From the NCBI RefSeq assembly GCF_002846415.1, contig NZ_PJMX01000001.1:1488001-1552000 (forward strand): a DNA stretch of 64,000 nucleotides. The letters are read 5' to 3'. The translations under genes and the position numbers were made by a program. Positions within the stretch are counted from its first letter, which is position 1. Each line of letters starts with the position of its first letter. Of this stretch, positions 9,328 through 17,141 are shown piece after piece. The notes below the pieces were generated by a model. It saw only the letters and a program-made list of their open reading frames with translations. It ran no database searches and was not told the origin of the DNA. This DNA comes from Streptomyces sp. TLI_146. Lineage in GTDB: Bacteria; Actinomycetota; Actinomycetes; Streptomycetales; Streptomycetaceae.

Positions 9328-9777
9328 CTACTGGACGCAGAACTCGTTGCCCTCCGGGTCGGCCATGACCACGTGGTCGGTGCCGGGCTCGACGACGACC
9401 TGGAGCACGCTCGCGCCCAGGCCCTCAAGGCGCTCGACCTCCGCCTCGCGGTGTTCGGGGCCGAAGTGCAGGTCCATGTGGAGCCGGTTCTTGACCCGCT
9501 TGGGCTCGGGGACGCGCTGGAACAGCAGCCGGCGCCCGAGGCCCATGCCGGAAGCCGCCTCGACGGGGTCGTCGGGGTGGCGGACGGCGGCCAGGGTCCG
9601 CCAGGCCTTGCGGCCGTCGACGACCGTGTACAGCTCGTCGGTGACGGCGCCCGCGGCGACCAGGCGCTCGATGAGCACGGTGTGGTCCTCCACCTCGTAG
9701 CCGAGCGCCTCGGCCCAGAAGTCGGCGAGACTCAGCGGCTCGGCGCAGTCGACGACGAGTTTCCAGTGGACTGCCAT
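9328..9777 (-). CDS. VOC-superfamily (glyoxalase-like) protein
   Basis: 149 residues with the paired beta-alpha-beta-beta-beta modules of the vicinal oxygen chelate fold: N-terminal KLVVDCAEPLSLADFWAEAL and C-terminal NRLHMDLHFGPEHREAEVER then VMADPEGNEFCVQ. The HMD.HF and final NEFC segments match the Glyoxalase_6-like subgroup common in Streptomyces. The start at 9777 has GGGAGA upstream; the longer frame to 9858 has neither ribosome site nor homology. A cytosolic metal-binding enzyme or antibiotic-binding protein; substrate unknown. Confidence 0.8.
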   Translation of the reverse strand: MAVHWKLVVDCAEPLSLADFWAEALGYEVEDHTVLIERLVAAGAVTDELYTVVDGRKAWRTLAAVRHPDDPVEAASGMGLGRRLLFQRVPEPKRVKNRLHMDLHFGPEHREAEVERLEGLGASVLQVVVEPGTDHVVMADPEGNEFCVQ

Positions 9778-9905
9778 GCGGGTCTCCCGGCGGTCGGACG
9801 CCCGCGTGGGCGTACGGGGTTCGGCGCCCTCATTGTCGTGCCCCGTCCGGGGGACCACGAGCCGGAGCCGGGGCCGGACGGGCGCCGGTCACCGCGGCGG
9901 TGGCT

Positions 9906-9911
9906 TACGAT
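9906..9911 (+). promoter_or_regulatory. -10 box TACGAT for a leaderless transcript
   Basis: TACGAT is followed by exactly 6 nt and then the ATG at 9918. This places the expected transcription start on the A of the start codon, and no ribosome site is present. Confidence 0.5.
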
Positions 9912-9917
9912 CCCGCG

Positions 9918-10325
9918 ATGAGAGCTTCCGGCACGTTCAAGGTCACCGGGTTCACGCCCACGGGGCTCGTCCCCACCCCCGCCGTCGAGACCGGGCTACC
10001 GGTCGGCGTCGCCACCATGGAGAAGCACTACGAGGGCGAGATCGCGGGCCGCTCCTCCACCCTGTTCACCGCCGCGTACGACCAGACCGCGGCCACCGGC
10101 ACGTACGTCGCGATGGAGTCCTTCGACGGCTCGCTGCACGAGCGGCGGGGCACCTTCAACTTCGCGCACTCGGCGACCACGCTGGGCACGGGCCGCGAGA
10201 GCGAGTTCTGCGTCATCGTGCCGTCCAGCGGGACGGGCGCCCTCACCGGGATCTCCGGCTCGGGCGGCCTGGCGATCGACGCCGACGGCACCCACCGGAT
10301 CTGGTTCGACTACGAGATCGACTGA
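9918..10325 (+). CDS. DUF3224 domain-containing protein
   Basis: 135 residues matching the DUF3224 pattern: an all-beta protein with GTFKVTGFTPTG at the start, ME...YEGEIAGRSST, then G.YVAMESFDGSLHERRGTFNF and GGLAIDADGTHRIWFDYEID at the C-terminus. The fold is calycin/allene-oxide-cyclase-like; no catalytic function has been assigned to the family. No signal peptide. The ATG lies 6 nt after a TACGAT -10 box, so the message is probably leaderless and the GTG at 9900 is unlikely to be the start. A perfect hairpin follows the stop. Confidence 0.85.
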   Translation: MRASGTFKVTGFTPTGLVPTPAVETGLPVGVATMEKHYEGEIAGRSSTLFTAAYDQTAATGTYVAMESFDGSLHERRGTFNFAHSATTLGTGRESEFCVIVPSSGTGALTGISGSGGLAIDADGTHRIWFDYEID

Positions 10326-10332
10326 TCCCCTG

Positions 10333-10363
10333 CGGAACGGGGGCGCCGGGCGCCCCCGTTCCG
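10333..10363. terminator. Bidirectional hairpin terminator
   Basis: Perfect 14-bp arms CGGAACGGGGGCGC (10333-10346) and GCGCCCCCGTTCCG (10350-10363) around a 3-nt loop. It lies between the convergent DUF3224 gene (stop at 10325) and the small secreted protein gene (stop at 10390), so it can serve both. Confidence 0.75.
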
Positions 10364-10389
10364 TAAGCGTGACCGTCGTGTGCGCTCCC

Positions 10390-10683
10390 CTAGCCCACGG
10401 AGGGCAGCAGGCCGGTGACCGGGGCGACCGGGTCGGTGAGCTGGTGGAGCTGGTTGAGGTCGTTCAGCTTGTTCAACTGGCTGAGCTGGGCCTTCACGCT
10501 GGGCATTTCGCTCCGGTGCTCCGCCGGGACCGAGCTCGTCACGAGCTCGTCCAGCACGGCGATCGGGGAGATGTCGGTGGGCTTGGCTCCGGCCGGGCCC
10601 GCGGCGCTCGCCGCGGACGCACCGAGGCCCGAGACTCCGGCGGCGAGGGCGAGGACTGTGGCGATACGTCGTGTTGAGATCAC
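10390..10683 (-). CDS. Small secreted protein with Leu/Asn-rich segment
   Basis: 97 residues with a Sec signal peptide: MISTRR, then a hydrophobic ATVLALAAGVSGLGASAASA with a plausible A-x-A cleavage site. The mature part is short and contains LSQLNKLNDLNQLHQLTD, a run with Leu every third or fourth residue and Asn/Gln between, then PVAPVTGLLPSVG. It resembles small exported Streptomyces proteins of unknown function. The start is GTG 10683 with AGGGC upstream. No catalytic motif or cysteine is present. It may be a surface or aerial-hypha-associated protein, but that is inference. Confidence 0.7.
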   Translation of the reverse strand: MISTRRIATVLALAAGVSGLGASAASAAGPAGAKPTDISPIAVLDELVTSSVPAEHRSEMPSVKAQLSQLNKLNDLNQLHQLTDPVAPVTGLLPSVG

Positions 10684-10770
10684 GCCCTGACAACCGGCCG
10701 ACGCCTCCGTTGGACACGGCCGCGGCCCAGCCTCACCCGAGAAGCCGAAGCCGTCGATGCCAAGGGCGCG

Positions 10771-11808
10771 TCAACCCCGTGCCGGTGTCCTGCCCTCGCG
10801 CGTCCAGGCCAGCAGTTCCCGCTCGGTCCACGTGGTGATGACGCGCTCGGCCGGTACCCCGCACTCCTCGGCCCGTGCGCAGCCGAAGATCTGCCAGTCC
10901 AGCTGCCCGGGGGCGTGCGCGTCGGTGTCGATGGAGAAGAGGACGCCCGCGTCGACCGCGCGCCGCAGCAGCCTGCGCGGCGGATCCAGGCGCTCGGGAC
11001 GGCTGTTGATCTCGACCGCGGTGTCCGACTCGGCGCAGGCGGCGAAGACCTCGTCCGCGTCGAACGCCGACTCGGGCCGTTTGCCCCGTCCCCCGGTCAC
11101 CAGCCGCCCGGTGCAGTGCCCCAGCACGTCGGCGTGCGGGTTGCGCACGGCCGCGACCATGCGGCGGGTCATCGCGGCGGCGTCCATACGCAGCTTGGAG
11201 TGGACCGACACCACCACGACGTCGAGCTGCTCCAGGAGTTCCTCCTCCTGGTCGAGCGAGCCGTCCTCCAGGATGTCGCACTCGATGCCGGTGAGCAGCC
11301 GGAAGGGCGCCCAGCGCTCGTTCGCCTCGGCCACCACCTCCAGTTGTCTGCGCAGCCGCTCCGGGGACAGGCCGTTGGCCACGGTCAGCCGGGGCGAGTG
11401 GTCGGTGAGCACCGCCCACTCATGGCCTAGCTCGGCCGCCGCCCGGCCCATCTCCTCGATGGGGCTGCCGCCGTCGGACCAGTCGGAGTGCAGATGGCAG
11501 TCGCCGCGCAGGGCCGCGCGCAGTTCCCCGCCGCCCTCGGCCAGGGGCCCGGAGGCGCCTTCCTCCTCCAACCGCCGCAGATACTCCGGCAGTTCTCCCG
11601 CCAGGGCCTCGCGCACCACCTGGGCCGTCTTGGGGCCGATGCCCCGCACCGACTCCAGCGACCCGGCGGCCACCCGCTTCTCCACCTCGCCGCGCGCCAT
11701 CTCCTCGACCGCGGCGGCGGCCGTACGGAACGCCCGTACGCGGTACGTGGGGGCCTGCGTGCGCTCCAGCAGGAACGCGATGCGCCTCAACGCCGTCACC
11801 GGATCCAT
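10771..11808 (-). CDS. PHP-domain phosphoesterase (PolX C-terminal-like)
   Basis: 345 residues. Residues ~1-85 resemble the helical N-terminal region of PolX, with a helix-hairpin-helix ESVRGIGPKTAQVV. The rest is a PHP phosphoesterase domain with its metal ligands in order: DCHLHSDWSDG, LTDHSPR, GIECDIL, VVSVHSKL, LGHCTGR, EINSRP and SIDTDAH. The nucleotidyltransferase (polymerase X) core is absent, so this is a stand-alone PHP nuclease/phosphatase as found in many actinobacteria. ATG 11808 is chosen because GGAGGTGG lies 4 nt upstream; that sequence would be inside the gene if GTG 11814 were used. Probably a cytosolic DNA-repair exonuclease or phosphatase. Confidence 0.85.
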   Translation of the reverse strand: MDPVTALRRIAFLLERTQAPTYRVRAFRTAAAAVEEMARGEVEKRVAAGSLESVRGIGPKTAQVVREALAGELPEYLRRLEEEGASGPLAEGGGELRAALRGDCHLHSDWSDGGSPIEEMGRAAAELGHEWAVLTDHSPRLTVANGLSPERLRRQLEVVAEANERWAPFRLLTGIECDILEDGSLDQEEELLEQLDVVVVSVHSKLRMDAAAMTRRMVAAVRNPHADVLGHCTGRLVTGGRGKRPESAFDADEVFAACAESDTAVEINSRPERLDPPRRLLRRAVDAGVLFSIDTDAHAPGQLDWQIFGCARAEECGVPAERVITTWTERELLAWTREGRTPARG

Positions 11809-11883
11809 CGCCACCTCCGACCGTCCCCCATTGTCCGTCGGCCCGCCCCCGCGCGCCTGCGGTACGGGGCCGGGCGACGCGGC

Positions 11884-11914
11884 GGCGGGGCACCCCCGCT
11901 CGGGGTGCCCCGCC
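11884..11914 (-). terminator. Hairpin terminator after the SSI gene
   Basis: Perfect 13-bp arms GGCGGGGCACCCC (11884-11896) and GGGGTGCCCCGCC (11902-11914) with a 5-nt loop. It begins 42 nt beyond the stop of the inhibitor gene on the minus strand and lies upstream of the PHP gene. Confidence 0.7.
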
Positions 11915-11955
11915 GTTCGTGCTGTCGCGTGCGGGCGACGCAGCGTGCTCGTCGG

Positions 11956-12408
11956 TCAGAAGTTGAACACGACGCCCTGGCCCGCCTGCTTCTCACAGGG
12001 GTTGCCGAAGGTGTGCTTGTAGGAGACCCGCTGGCCGTCCCAGACGCCGTCGGCCGTGACGGTCATCGGGTTCCACTCCTTGGTACACACCGCGCCGAGC
12101 GGCGGACCGGCCGTGATCGCGGCGAAGTCGCCCTGGTTGTGGGCGAGCTCCGCACAGGCCCGCTTGGCGGCCGGGTGCGTACCGGAGGCGGTGGGCGCGC
12201 AGGAGAGTGTCACCGCGCGCAGGACGGACGCGCCGTCGTCGCCGGTACCCGGCGCCACGGTCAGGACGAGCGCGGACGGCGGGTAGAGGCTCATCGCGGC
12301 ACCCCGGGTGTCATGCTGATCGGCGCCGGCCGCACCCGGTACGGCAACCGCTGCGCCGACGAGGGCCAGCGCGGCCACCAGAGTCGTACGCCCAAGCGTC
12401 TTACGCAT
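11956..12408 (-). CDS. Secreted subtilisin inhibitor (SSI family)
   Basis: 150 residues: signal peptide (MRKTLGRTTLVAALALVGAA... ending ...PGAAGA) and a ~115-residue SSI domain. Diagnostic features are SLYPPSALVLTVAPG at the mature start, RAVTLSCAPTASGTHPAAKR with the first conserved Cys, the second disulfide pair at CTKEW and NPCEK, and the C-terminal VVFNF. SSI proteins are secreted dimeric inhibitors of subtilisin- or trypsin-like serine proteases. The residue at the reactive loop (segment after ITAGPPLGAVCTKEW) is the P1-region Lys/Thr area, so specificity cannot be fixed by eye. ATG 12408 is preferred over GTG 12417 because GGAG then has usable spacing. Confidence 0.93.
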   Translation of the reverse strand: MRKTLGRTTLVAALALVGAAVAVPGAAGADQHDTRGAAMSLYPPSALVLTVAPGTGDDGASVLRAVTLSCAPTASGTHPAAKRACAELAHNQGDFAAITAGPPLGAVCTKEWNPMTVTADGVWDGQRVSYKHTFGNPCEKQAGQGVVFNF

Positions 12409-12816
12409 ATCGAACACTCCTGTCAGTCAGGGACCGATGAACGAGCCAGAGTCTTGTCCAGTCCCGGGAGTGCCGCTGACCGCCGTATACAAATCCGGTC
12501 ACACTCCGCCACACGGCGATCGCTGAAAGTTGCAGGCCACAGCCACCCGAACGGTCGGACGGGCTGATGGACGCCCGTAGAGAATAAGGCGCAAAGCCGC
12601 CTCTGCTTTGATTTCTAAAGCAACGAGAACATTGAATCTTGAATAGAGAGGTTTCCTTGAGATTTCATGTGCGAGCCACGATCAGGCCCGCCACCTGCGC
12701 CTCCCGCACGGCCGGACGTGCGCGCGCCCCGGGCGGGCGTCAGAGTGGGACCGGTGCCGCGCCCGCCGCACCCGGCCCGCCCGGCACCCTGGCCCCACAC
12801 GAAGGAGCAGCACACG
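12409..12816. other. Intergenic region with AT-rich patch
   Basis: A 408-nt spacer between the divergent SSI gene and the 69-aa gene. It must hold both promoters. About 12580-12665 is markedly AT-rich for this genome and contains a small inverted repeat TGCTTT/AAAGCA (12604-12622). I see no convincing coding sequence in it. Confidence 0.5.
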
Positions 12817-13026
12817 ATGGAACACCACATCGTCGCCGAGATGACCGAGCCCGGCGGCAGCACGCTCAAGGAGTGGCACATGGTCCGCACCGGCCAGAGC
12901 GTGTCCATGTGCGGCCGCGAGCTCGACATGAACCAGAGCCAGTTGCCGTCGGACGCCTGGGGGACCGAGCAGGCGCGGCCGTTCTGCCACACCTGTGGCG
13001 CCCTGTTCCTGCGCGAAGTGCCGTGA
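12817..13026 (+). CDS. Hypothetical 69-aa protein with Cys motifs
   Basis: A small cytosolic protein of no recognised family. It starts MEHHIVAEMTEPGG and contains SVSMCGREL and, near the C-terminus, PFCHTCGALFLREVP. The CHTC plus the upstream MCGRE cysteine (and nearby His) suggest a metal- or thiol-binding site. The start is supported by GAAGGAG 9 nt upstream; the open frame to 12667 is Pro/Arg-rich shadow sequence. It is convergent with the ATPase gene 27 nt downstream. Confidence 0.65.
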   Translation: MEHHIVAEMTEPGGSTLKEWHMVRTGQSVSMCGRELDMNQSQLPSDAWGTEQARPFCHTCGALFLREVP

Positions 13027-13053
13027 GACAGGGCGCCGGTGTCGTACCGCCCG

Positions 13054-13587
13054 CTATCCGCGCGCGAACGCGGCCAGCGGGACCAGCGGGCGGCGGGTGA
13101 CCGCGGCGGGCGGGCGCTGCGCCTCGGGCAGCGCCCGCAGCGGGCGCACCCGGGCCAGGGGCTGCGCGTCGGGCACCTCGGCCCGCAGCGTGAACCAGAC
13201 GACCTTGCCGTCGGCCGTGGCGTGCGTGCCCCAGCTGTCGCTGAGGGAAGCCACCATGGCCAGACCCCGGCCGCGGGCGGCCAGCGGCTCGCCGCCGCCG
13301 AGGACGGGCAGCCGGGGGTCGTGGTCGAGGACGGCCGCGGTGAGGCGGCGCCCGGTCCAGCGCAGTTCGAGCGTGCAGCGCTTGTCGCCCTCGGTGTGCC
13401 GGAAGACGTTGGTGAGCAGCTCGCACACACCGAGGCTGACGGGCTGGATCAGACACTCCAGCTTCCAGTACCGAAGGTGTGCGGCGACGATCCGCCGGAT
13501 CTGCGGCACCCGCTCGGGGGCGGCTTCGAGATCCAGGGTGTACTGACGGTTCACTTCCACGACCACGCCCACGACTGCGCTCCTCAT
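13054..13587 (-). CDS. ATP-binding protein (HATPase_c, anti-sigma-factor/SpoIIAB-like)
   Basis: ~177 residues. The GHKL ATPase N-box is visible as LGVCELLTNVFRHTEGD, followed by AAVLDHDPRLP (G1-like) and GRGLAMVASLSDSWGTH (G2-like glycine lid). Streptomyces chromosomes encode dozens of these RsbW-like kinases, which are thought to act as anti-sigma or anti-anti-sigma switch kinases in the cytosol. The Arg/Pro-rich C-terminal ~35 residues lie outside the domain. The start is uncertain: ATG 13587 is used here, and GTG 13572 with GAGGAG upstream is an alternative. No partner STAS or sigma-factor gene is adjacent. Confidence 0.8.
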   Translation of the reverse strand: MRSAVVGVVVEVNRQYTLDLEAAPERVPQIRRIVAAHLRYWKLECLIQPVSLGVCELLTNVFRHTEGDKRCTLELRWTGRRLTAAVLDHDPRLPVLGGGEPLAARGRGLAMVASLSDSWGTHATADGKVVWFTLRAEVPDAQPLARVRPLRALPEAQRPPAAVTRRPLVPLAAFARG

Positions 13588-13786
13588 CAGAGCGGCCGGC
13601 GGACCGGCCGCCGCTTTGACAATGACAGCCCCGAGTAAGCGGAAAGTAGTCACTCAGATACAGAGCGAACGCAATCAGCGTGACCCCATCCGGGTGAACG
13701 CGCAACACAGGCCGCGCGACGGGGCCGATCGGGGCGGCTCCGAACCGGTACGGGCCGGGGCGGGCGGGGGCCGACGAGTGCGGGCA

Positions 13787-13828
13787 GAAAAAGAGCCCCG
13801 GCAGGACGGGGGAGACCTGCCGGGGCTC
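13787..13828 (-). terminator. Intrinsic terminator after the radical SAM gene
   Basis: Arms GAGCCCCGGCAGG (13793-13805) and CCTGCCGGGGCTC (13816-13828) pair perfectly. On the minus strand the stem is followed by TTTTTC, a classic intrinsic terminator, about 60 nt after the stop at 13887. Confidence 0.85.
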
Positions 13829-13886
13829 GTTCAGGGGCGGGCGGCCGTTCGGCGCGGCCCGCATATAGATGAATTGTAAACCATGG

Positions 13887-15191
13887 CTAGACCGACAAGC
13901 TGTCCATGAAGGAGCTCACCGAGAACACCGCGTTCCCCGGCCCCGCAGGACCGTATCCGGGCGGGGAGGTCAGGCCGTACTCGTCCATCGTCGCCCGGTA
14001 CGCCTCCAGGAGGCGGATGTGGTACTCCAGCGGCGCGCCCTGCGGGTTGGCCTTGCCCAGCGGGGTGGTGGGCTCGGGGCACCAGGTGGTGAAACGCGGG
14101 GTGATACCGCGCGACATGAAGAAGCGCAGCCCCTCCACCGTGGAGTCGATCGCCTCGTCGACGGTGGTGAAGCCGAAGGGCTCGGCCATCTCCACACCCG
14201 CGACGAAGTTGGGGATCACATTGCGCGGCCCGAAGATCTCCGCCGAGTCGAGGATGCGCCGGTGCCACTCGTCACGGCCGACGTACTCCTCCTTGCCCGG
14301 GCAGTACAGCTCGAACAGGCGCCGGTCCCATACCTCGTAGTTGGGGTGGTAGATCCGTACGCCGTAGTCGTGGAAGCGCTGCACGTCCTCCTTGGGCAGC
14401 GCCTGGGCGACGACCTTGCCCGTCCAGCGGCCGGGGAAGCGCTCCTCGATCGCCTTGGCGTACATCCCGTAGAAGTCGGCCTCGTCGCGCCCGCCGACGT
14501 GCGAGGTGATCGCGCCGCCGGTGAGGGTGTACGCGGTGGACGCCTTCGCGGTGTCGTACCGGTCGATGATCTCCAGCGCCTCCAGGATCTCCTCGACCGG
14601 CTTGACTCCGGTGTACGGGCGCCCGGCGGCCTTGTGCTGGCGCCAGTTGTGATTGATGTCGCAGTACTGGCACTCCTGCTTGGCGCCGAAGTACTGACAG
14701 ACCCGGAACACGGTGAGGTAGATCAGATACCCCCACTGGATCGTCGGGGCCACCTCCATCACGGACTTGCCGTTGGACAGCTTGTGCCGGTAGTACTCCG
14801 GCATCGGCGGCAGCCCCACGTCCGAGATCCGCTTGCCGTCCAGGTAGAGGCCGAGCATGCCGTTGTCGTCGGCCGCGACCCGGTACGGGGACGCCGGGTT
14901 GACCCGCACCGACACGACCGTGCGGCGCAGGTCGTACGGCCCGCCGGTCAGCACGATCTCCTCCGGCGGGCGGCGCAGCGCGGCTGCGCCCAGCTCCGGC
15001 AGGGTGCGGTGGTCGAACGAGAAGATGAAGTACGACTTCGGCTTGACCTCGCCCGACTCGTTGTCGCTGAGGGCCGAGTCGTCGAAGGCCATGCCTCCGC
15101 GCAGCAGATCTTCCTTGATCACGGCTTCCCTGGGCACCCCCGGGAACCGCGCCATCAATGATTCGACCTCATCGGTACGGCTGCTGAGCAT
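13887..15191 (-). CDS. Radical SAM superfamily protein with CX8CX2C motif
   Basis: 434 residues. The iron-sulfur site is probably CQYFGAKQECQYC (Cys165, Cys174, Cys177), a CX8CX2C spacing instead of the canonical CX3CX2C. It is followed by DINHNW and a TIM-barrel-like series including AYTLTGGAIT (a GGE-like SAM-contact position) and VRIYHPNYEVWDRRLFE. A ~150-residue N-terminal domain (VVSVRVNPASPYRV, LYLDGKRISDVGLPPMPEYY) precedes the cluster. The start ATG at 15191 has GGAGG upstream. It lies 196 nt downstream of hemC on the same strand, with a large hairpin between. A precise family and reaction cannot be assigned. Confidence 0.8.
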   Translation of the reverse strand: MLSSRTDEVESLMARFPGVPREAVIKEDLLRGGMAFDDSALSDNESGEVKPKSYFIFSFDHRTLPELGAAALRRPPEEIVLTGGPYDLRRTVVSVRVNPASPYRVAADDNGMLGLYLDGKRISDVGLPPMPEYYRHKLSNGKSVMEVAPTIQWGYLIYLTVFRVCQYFGAKQECQYCDINHNWRQHKAAGRPYTGVKPVEEILEALEIIDRYDTAKASTAYTLTGGAITSHVGGRDEADFYGMYAKAIEERFPGRWTGKVVAQALPKEDVQRFHDYGVRIYHPNYEVWDRRLFELYCPGKEEYVGRDEWHRRILDSAEIFGPRNVIPNFVAGVEMAEPFGFTTVDEAIDSTVEGLRFFMSRGITPRFTTWCPEPTTPLGKANPQGAPLEYHIRLLEAYRATMDEYGLTSPPGYGPAGPGNAVFSVSSFMDSLSV

Positions 15192-15243
15192 GTGCTGACG
15201 TCCTCCGGTCCAGTCGCTTTCCTGTCCTACTGAACCTACGCTC

Positions 15244-15289
15244 TCGCCGGCTTCGCCGATGGACTGGGCATCGACGACGAAGCCGGCGA
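15244..15289 (-). promoter_or_regulatory. Large hairpin between hemC and the radical SAM gene
   Basis: Arms TCGCCGGCTTCG (15244-15255) and CGAAGCCGGCGA (15278-15289) are perfectly complementary. Inside the loop CGATG and CATCG can also pair. It is in the transcript between hemC and the radical SAM gene, 52 nt before the latter's start codon, and could be a terminator, attenuator or processing site. Confidence 0.55.
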
Positions 15290-15387
15290 GCGAGCGCCAT
15301 GCTAGCGGCGCGGTGATCTTCGGCGGATCGGTCTGCGGTCGCGCTTCTCCTCATCCCAAAGGCTTAGGCACTCTCGCCGGTACGGCC

Positions 15388-16323
15388 TCAGTGGGCGATC
15401 GAGTCGATCAGCTCGCGGGCGCCCTGGCGCAGCAGCGTGACCGCGACCGAGGTGCCGAGGGTGGCCGGGTCGAGCGGACCCGCCCACTCGTGGGCGTTGA
15501 GGACGATCTTCCCGTCGGGGGTGAACACACAGGCGCGCAACGAGAGATCGCCGTTGCGGGCGGCGCGCGCGTACCCGGCGATCGGGCTGTTGCAGTGGCC
15601 CTGGAGGACGTGGAGGAACATCCGCTCGGCCGTCGCCTCGCGGTGGGCGTCGGGGTCGCCCAGGTCGCTCACCAGGTCGATCAGCTCGCGGTCGCCCTCG
15701 CGGCACTGCAGGGCCAGGATGCCCGCGCCGATGGGCGGGCACATCACCTCCGGCGAGAGCACCTCGGTGATCACGTCCGTACGGCCGATGCGCTCCAGGC
15801 CCGAGACGGCGAGCAGCAGCGCGTCGGCCTCGCCCGCGGCCAGCTTCTCCAGCCGGCGGTTGGCGTTGCCGCGCATCGGGACACAGCGCAGCTCGGGGTG
15901 GGAGGCGGCCAGTTGGGCGATGCGCCGGACCGACGAGGTGCCGATACGGGTGCCGGCGGGCAGCTCGTCGAGGGTGCGGCCGCCGGGGTGGATCAGCGCG
16001 TCGCGGATGTCGTCGCGTTTGAGGAAGGCGGCGAAGACGGTTCCGGCCGGCAGCGGGCGGTCGGCGGGCACGTCCTTCACACAGTGCACGGCGAGGTCGG
16101 CCTCGCCGGCGAGCAGCGCGGCGTCCACCTCCTTGGTGAACGCGCCCTTCCCCTCGACCAGCGAGAGGTCGCCCATCCACTTGTCGCCGGTCGTCTTGAC
16201 CGGGACGACCTCGGTGGCGACGCCGGGGTGGAGGGCCGCGAGTTCGGCGCGTACGCGTTCCACTTGGGCGAGCGCCATGGGCGAGTCGCGCGAGACGATC
16301 CGGATCAACTGGGGCGTAGACAT
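15388..16323 (-). CDS. hemC: Divergent hydroxymethylbilane synthase (porphobilinogen deaminase) paralogue
   Basis: 311 residues. The family condenses four porphobilinogens to hydroxymethylbilane. Recognisable elements are [10 protein letters not shown], the catalytic Asp in AVHCVKD (Asp84), the Arg-rich GTSSVRR (~128-134), [11 protein letters not shown], and Cys244 in [12 protein letters not shown], the expected dipyrromethane-cofactor thioether site. It is clearly divergent from the usual Streptomyces HemC: CVKD replaces SLKD, and [13 protein letters not shown] replaces the PAPGQGALAIEC region. No hemA, hemB or hemD gene is adjacent. ATG 16323 lies 6 nt after a TATCGT box, suggesting a leaderless message. 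Probably a second, specialised copy paired with the radical SAM gene. Confidence 0.88.
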   Translation of the reverse strand: MSTPQLIRIVSRDSPMALAQVERVRAELAALHPGVATEVVPVKTTGDKWMGDLSLVEGKGAFTKEVDAALLAGEADLAVHCVKDVPADRPLPAGTVFAAFLKRDDIRDALIHPGGRTLDELPAGTRIGTSSVRRIAQLAASHPELRCVPMRGNANRRLEKLAAGEADALLLAVSGLERIGRTDVITEVLSPEVMCPPIGAGILALQCREGDRELIDLVSDLGDPDAHREATAERMFLHVLQGHCNSPIAGYARAARNGDLSLRACVFTPDGKIVLNAHEWAGPLDPATLGTSVAVTLLRQGARELIDSIAH

Positions 16324-16329
16324 GCGTCC

Positions 16330-16335
16330 ACGATA
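16330..16335 (-). promoter_or_regulatory. -10 box TATCGT of hemC
   Basis: On the minus strand TATCGT is followed by 6 nt and then the hemC ATG, with no ribosome site. This fits a leaderless transcript starting at the initiation codon. Confidence 0.5.
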
Positions 16336-16479
16336 GGGGGACCGCGCTCATCTCGCGCACATCGCCCCGTCACCTCAGTGCCTTTGTACGCCAAGGGAGT
16401 TGACGCGGTTCCTGGACAACGGCCGACGACGATCAGCCGATAGGGAAAGCTGCCGACGCGCCCCTGCGGCGAACGGGAC

Positions 16480-16514
16480 GGGCCCCCGGCCGCGGCTCGC
16501 GCGGGCGGGGGCCC
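16480..16514 (-). terminator. Hairpin terminator after the SPW-repeat gene
   Basis: Arms GGGCCCCCG (16480-16488) and CGGGGGCCC (16506-16514) pair perfectly and lie 35 nt beyond the stop of the SPW-repeat gene on the minus strand. Confidence 0.55.
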
Positions 16515-16548
16515 TGGGGCGGGCGGCTGTGCGGGCAGCCGCCGTGGA

Positions 16549-16992
16549 TCAGGTCGCCCTTCTGTTCTTGCTCATCAGCATGCCGCCCGCGACCAGCGCG
16601 AACAGACACACCGCACCGCCGGTGATGACGTTGCTCAGGACTGCTCCGGTGCCGGGGTGGCGGGCGACCACCCACGGAGCGACGATCAGCCAGGCGCCCA
16701 ACAGCAGGGCCACGAAGTTCAGGTCCTGCGACCGCTCCGGAACGATGGACATGCACAAGCCCACCACCGCGAGAGCGATGCCGACGATCAGGTTGGTCAG
16801 GGCGAGCGTCGGCAGCGCGCCGGAGAAGTGCACGGTCCAGCCGGAGATGGCCGCGTAGATTCCGGCGAGGATCACGAGTTCCTCGACCGCCGCGACCCCT
16901 CGGGTCTCCAGCATCGCCGCGTACCTGTCCCGCATCTCCGATACGTCGGGGTGCCCGGATATGTCACCTGGTCGGTGAGAGACGTCGGCCAT
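16549..16992 (-). CDS. SPW repeat integral membrane protein
   Basis: 147 residues: a ~40-residue cytoplasmic N-terminus (MADVSHRPGDISGHPDVSEM) and four membrane helices arranged as two repeats. Each repeat carries the SPW-type signature: AISGWTVHFSG in the first and GAWLIVAPWVV in the second. The start at 16992 has the strong ribosome site AAGGAGG. SPW proteins are actinobacterial and proteobacterial membrane proteins of unknown function, often stress-induced. It is probably monocistronic. Confidence 0.85.
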   Translation of the reverse strand: MADVSHRPGDISGHPDVSEMRDRYAAMLETRGVAAVEELVILAGIYAAISGWTVHFSGALPTLALTNLIVGIALAVVGLCMSIVPERSQDLNFVALLLGAWLIVAPWVVARHPGTGAVLSNVITGGAVCLFALVAGGMLMSKNRRAT

Positions 16993-17141
16993 GTGACTCG
17001 CCTCCTTCTGATGCCTGCAAGTCTGTTGGCCCCGATGCGACATCCGGTCGCGATTCCAGTGTGCTCTTATCTGGCCTTTATATGCATATTGAACGGCTAT
17101 CCGATATCTACAGAACTTTTGGTCGTTCTGTGTAGAAATGC

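Noticed and set aside
7092..9428. 778-residue - frame over the NACHT gene
   Set aside because: Low-complexity Arg/Ala/Gly/Pro shadow; the NACHT domain lies in the 6347-9232 frame.
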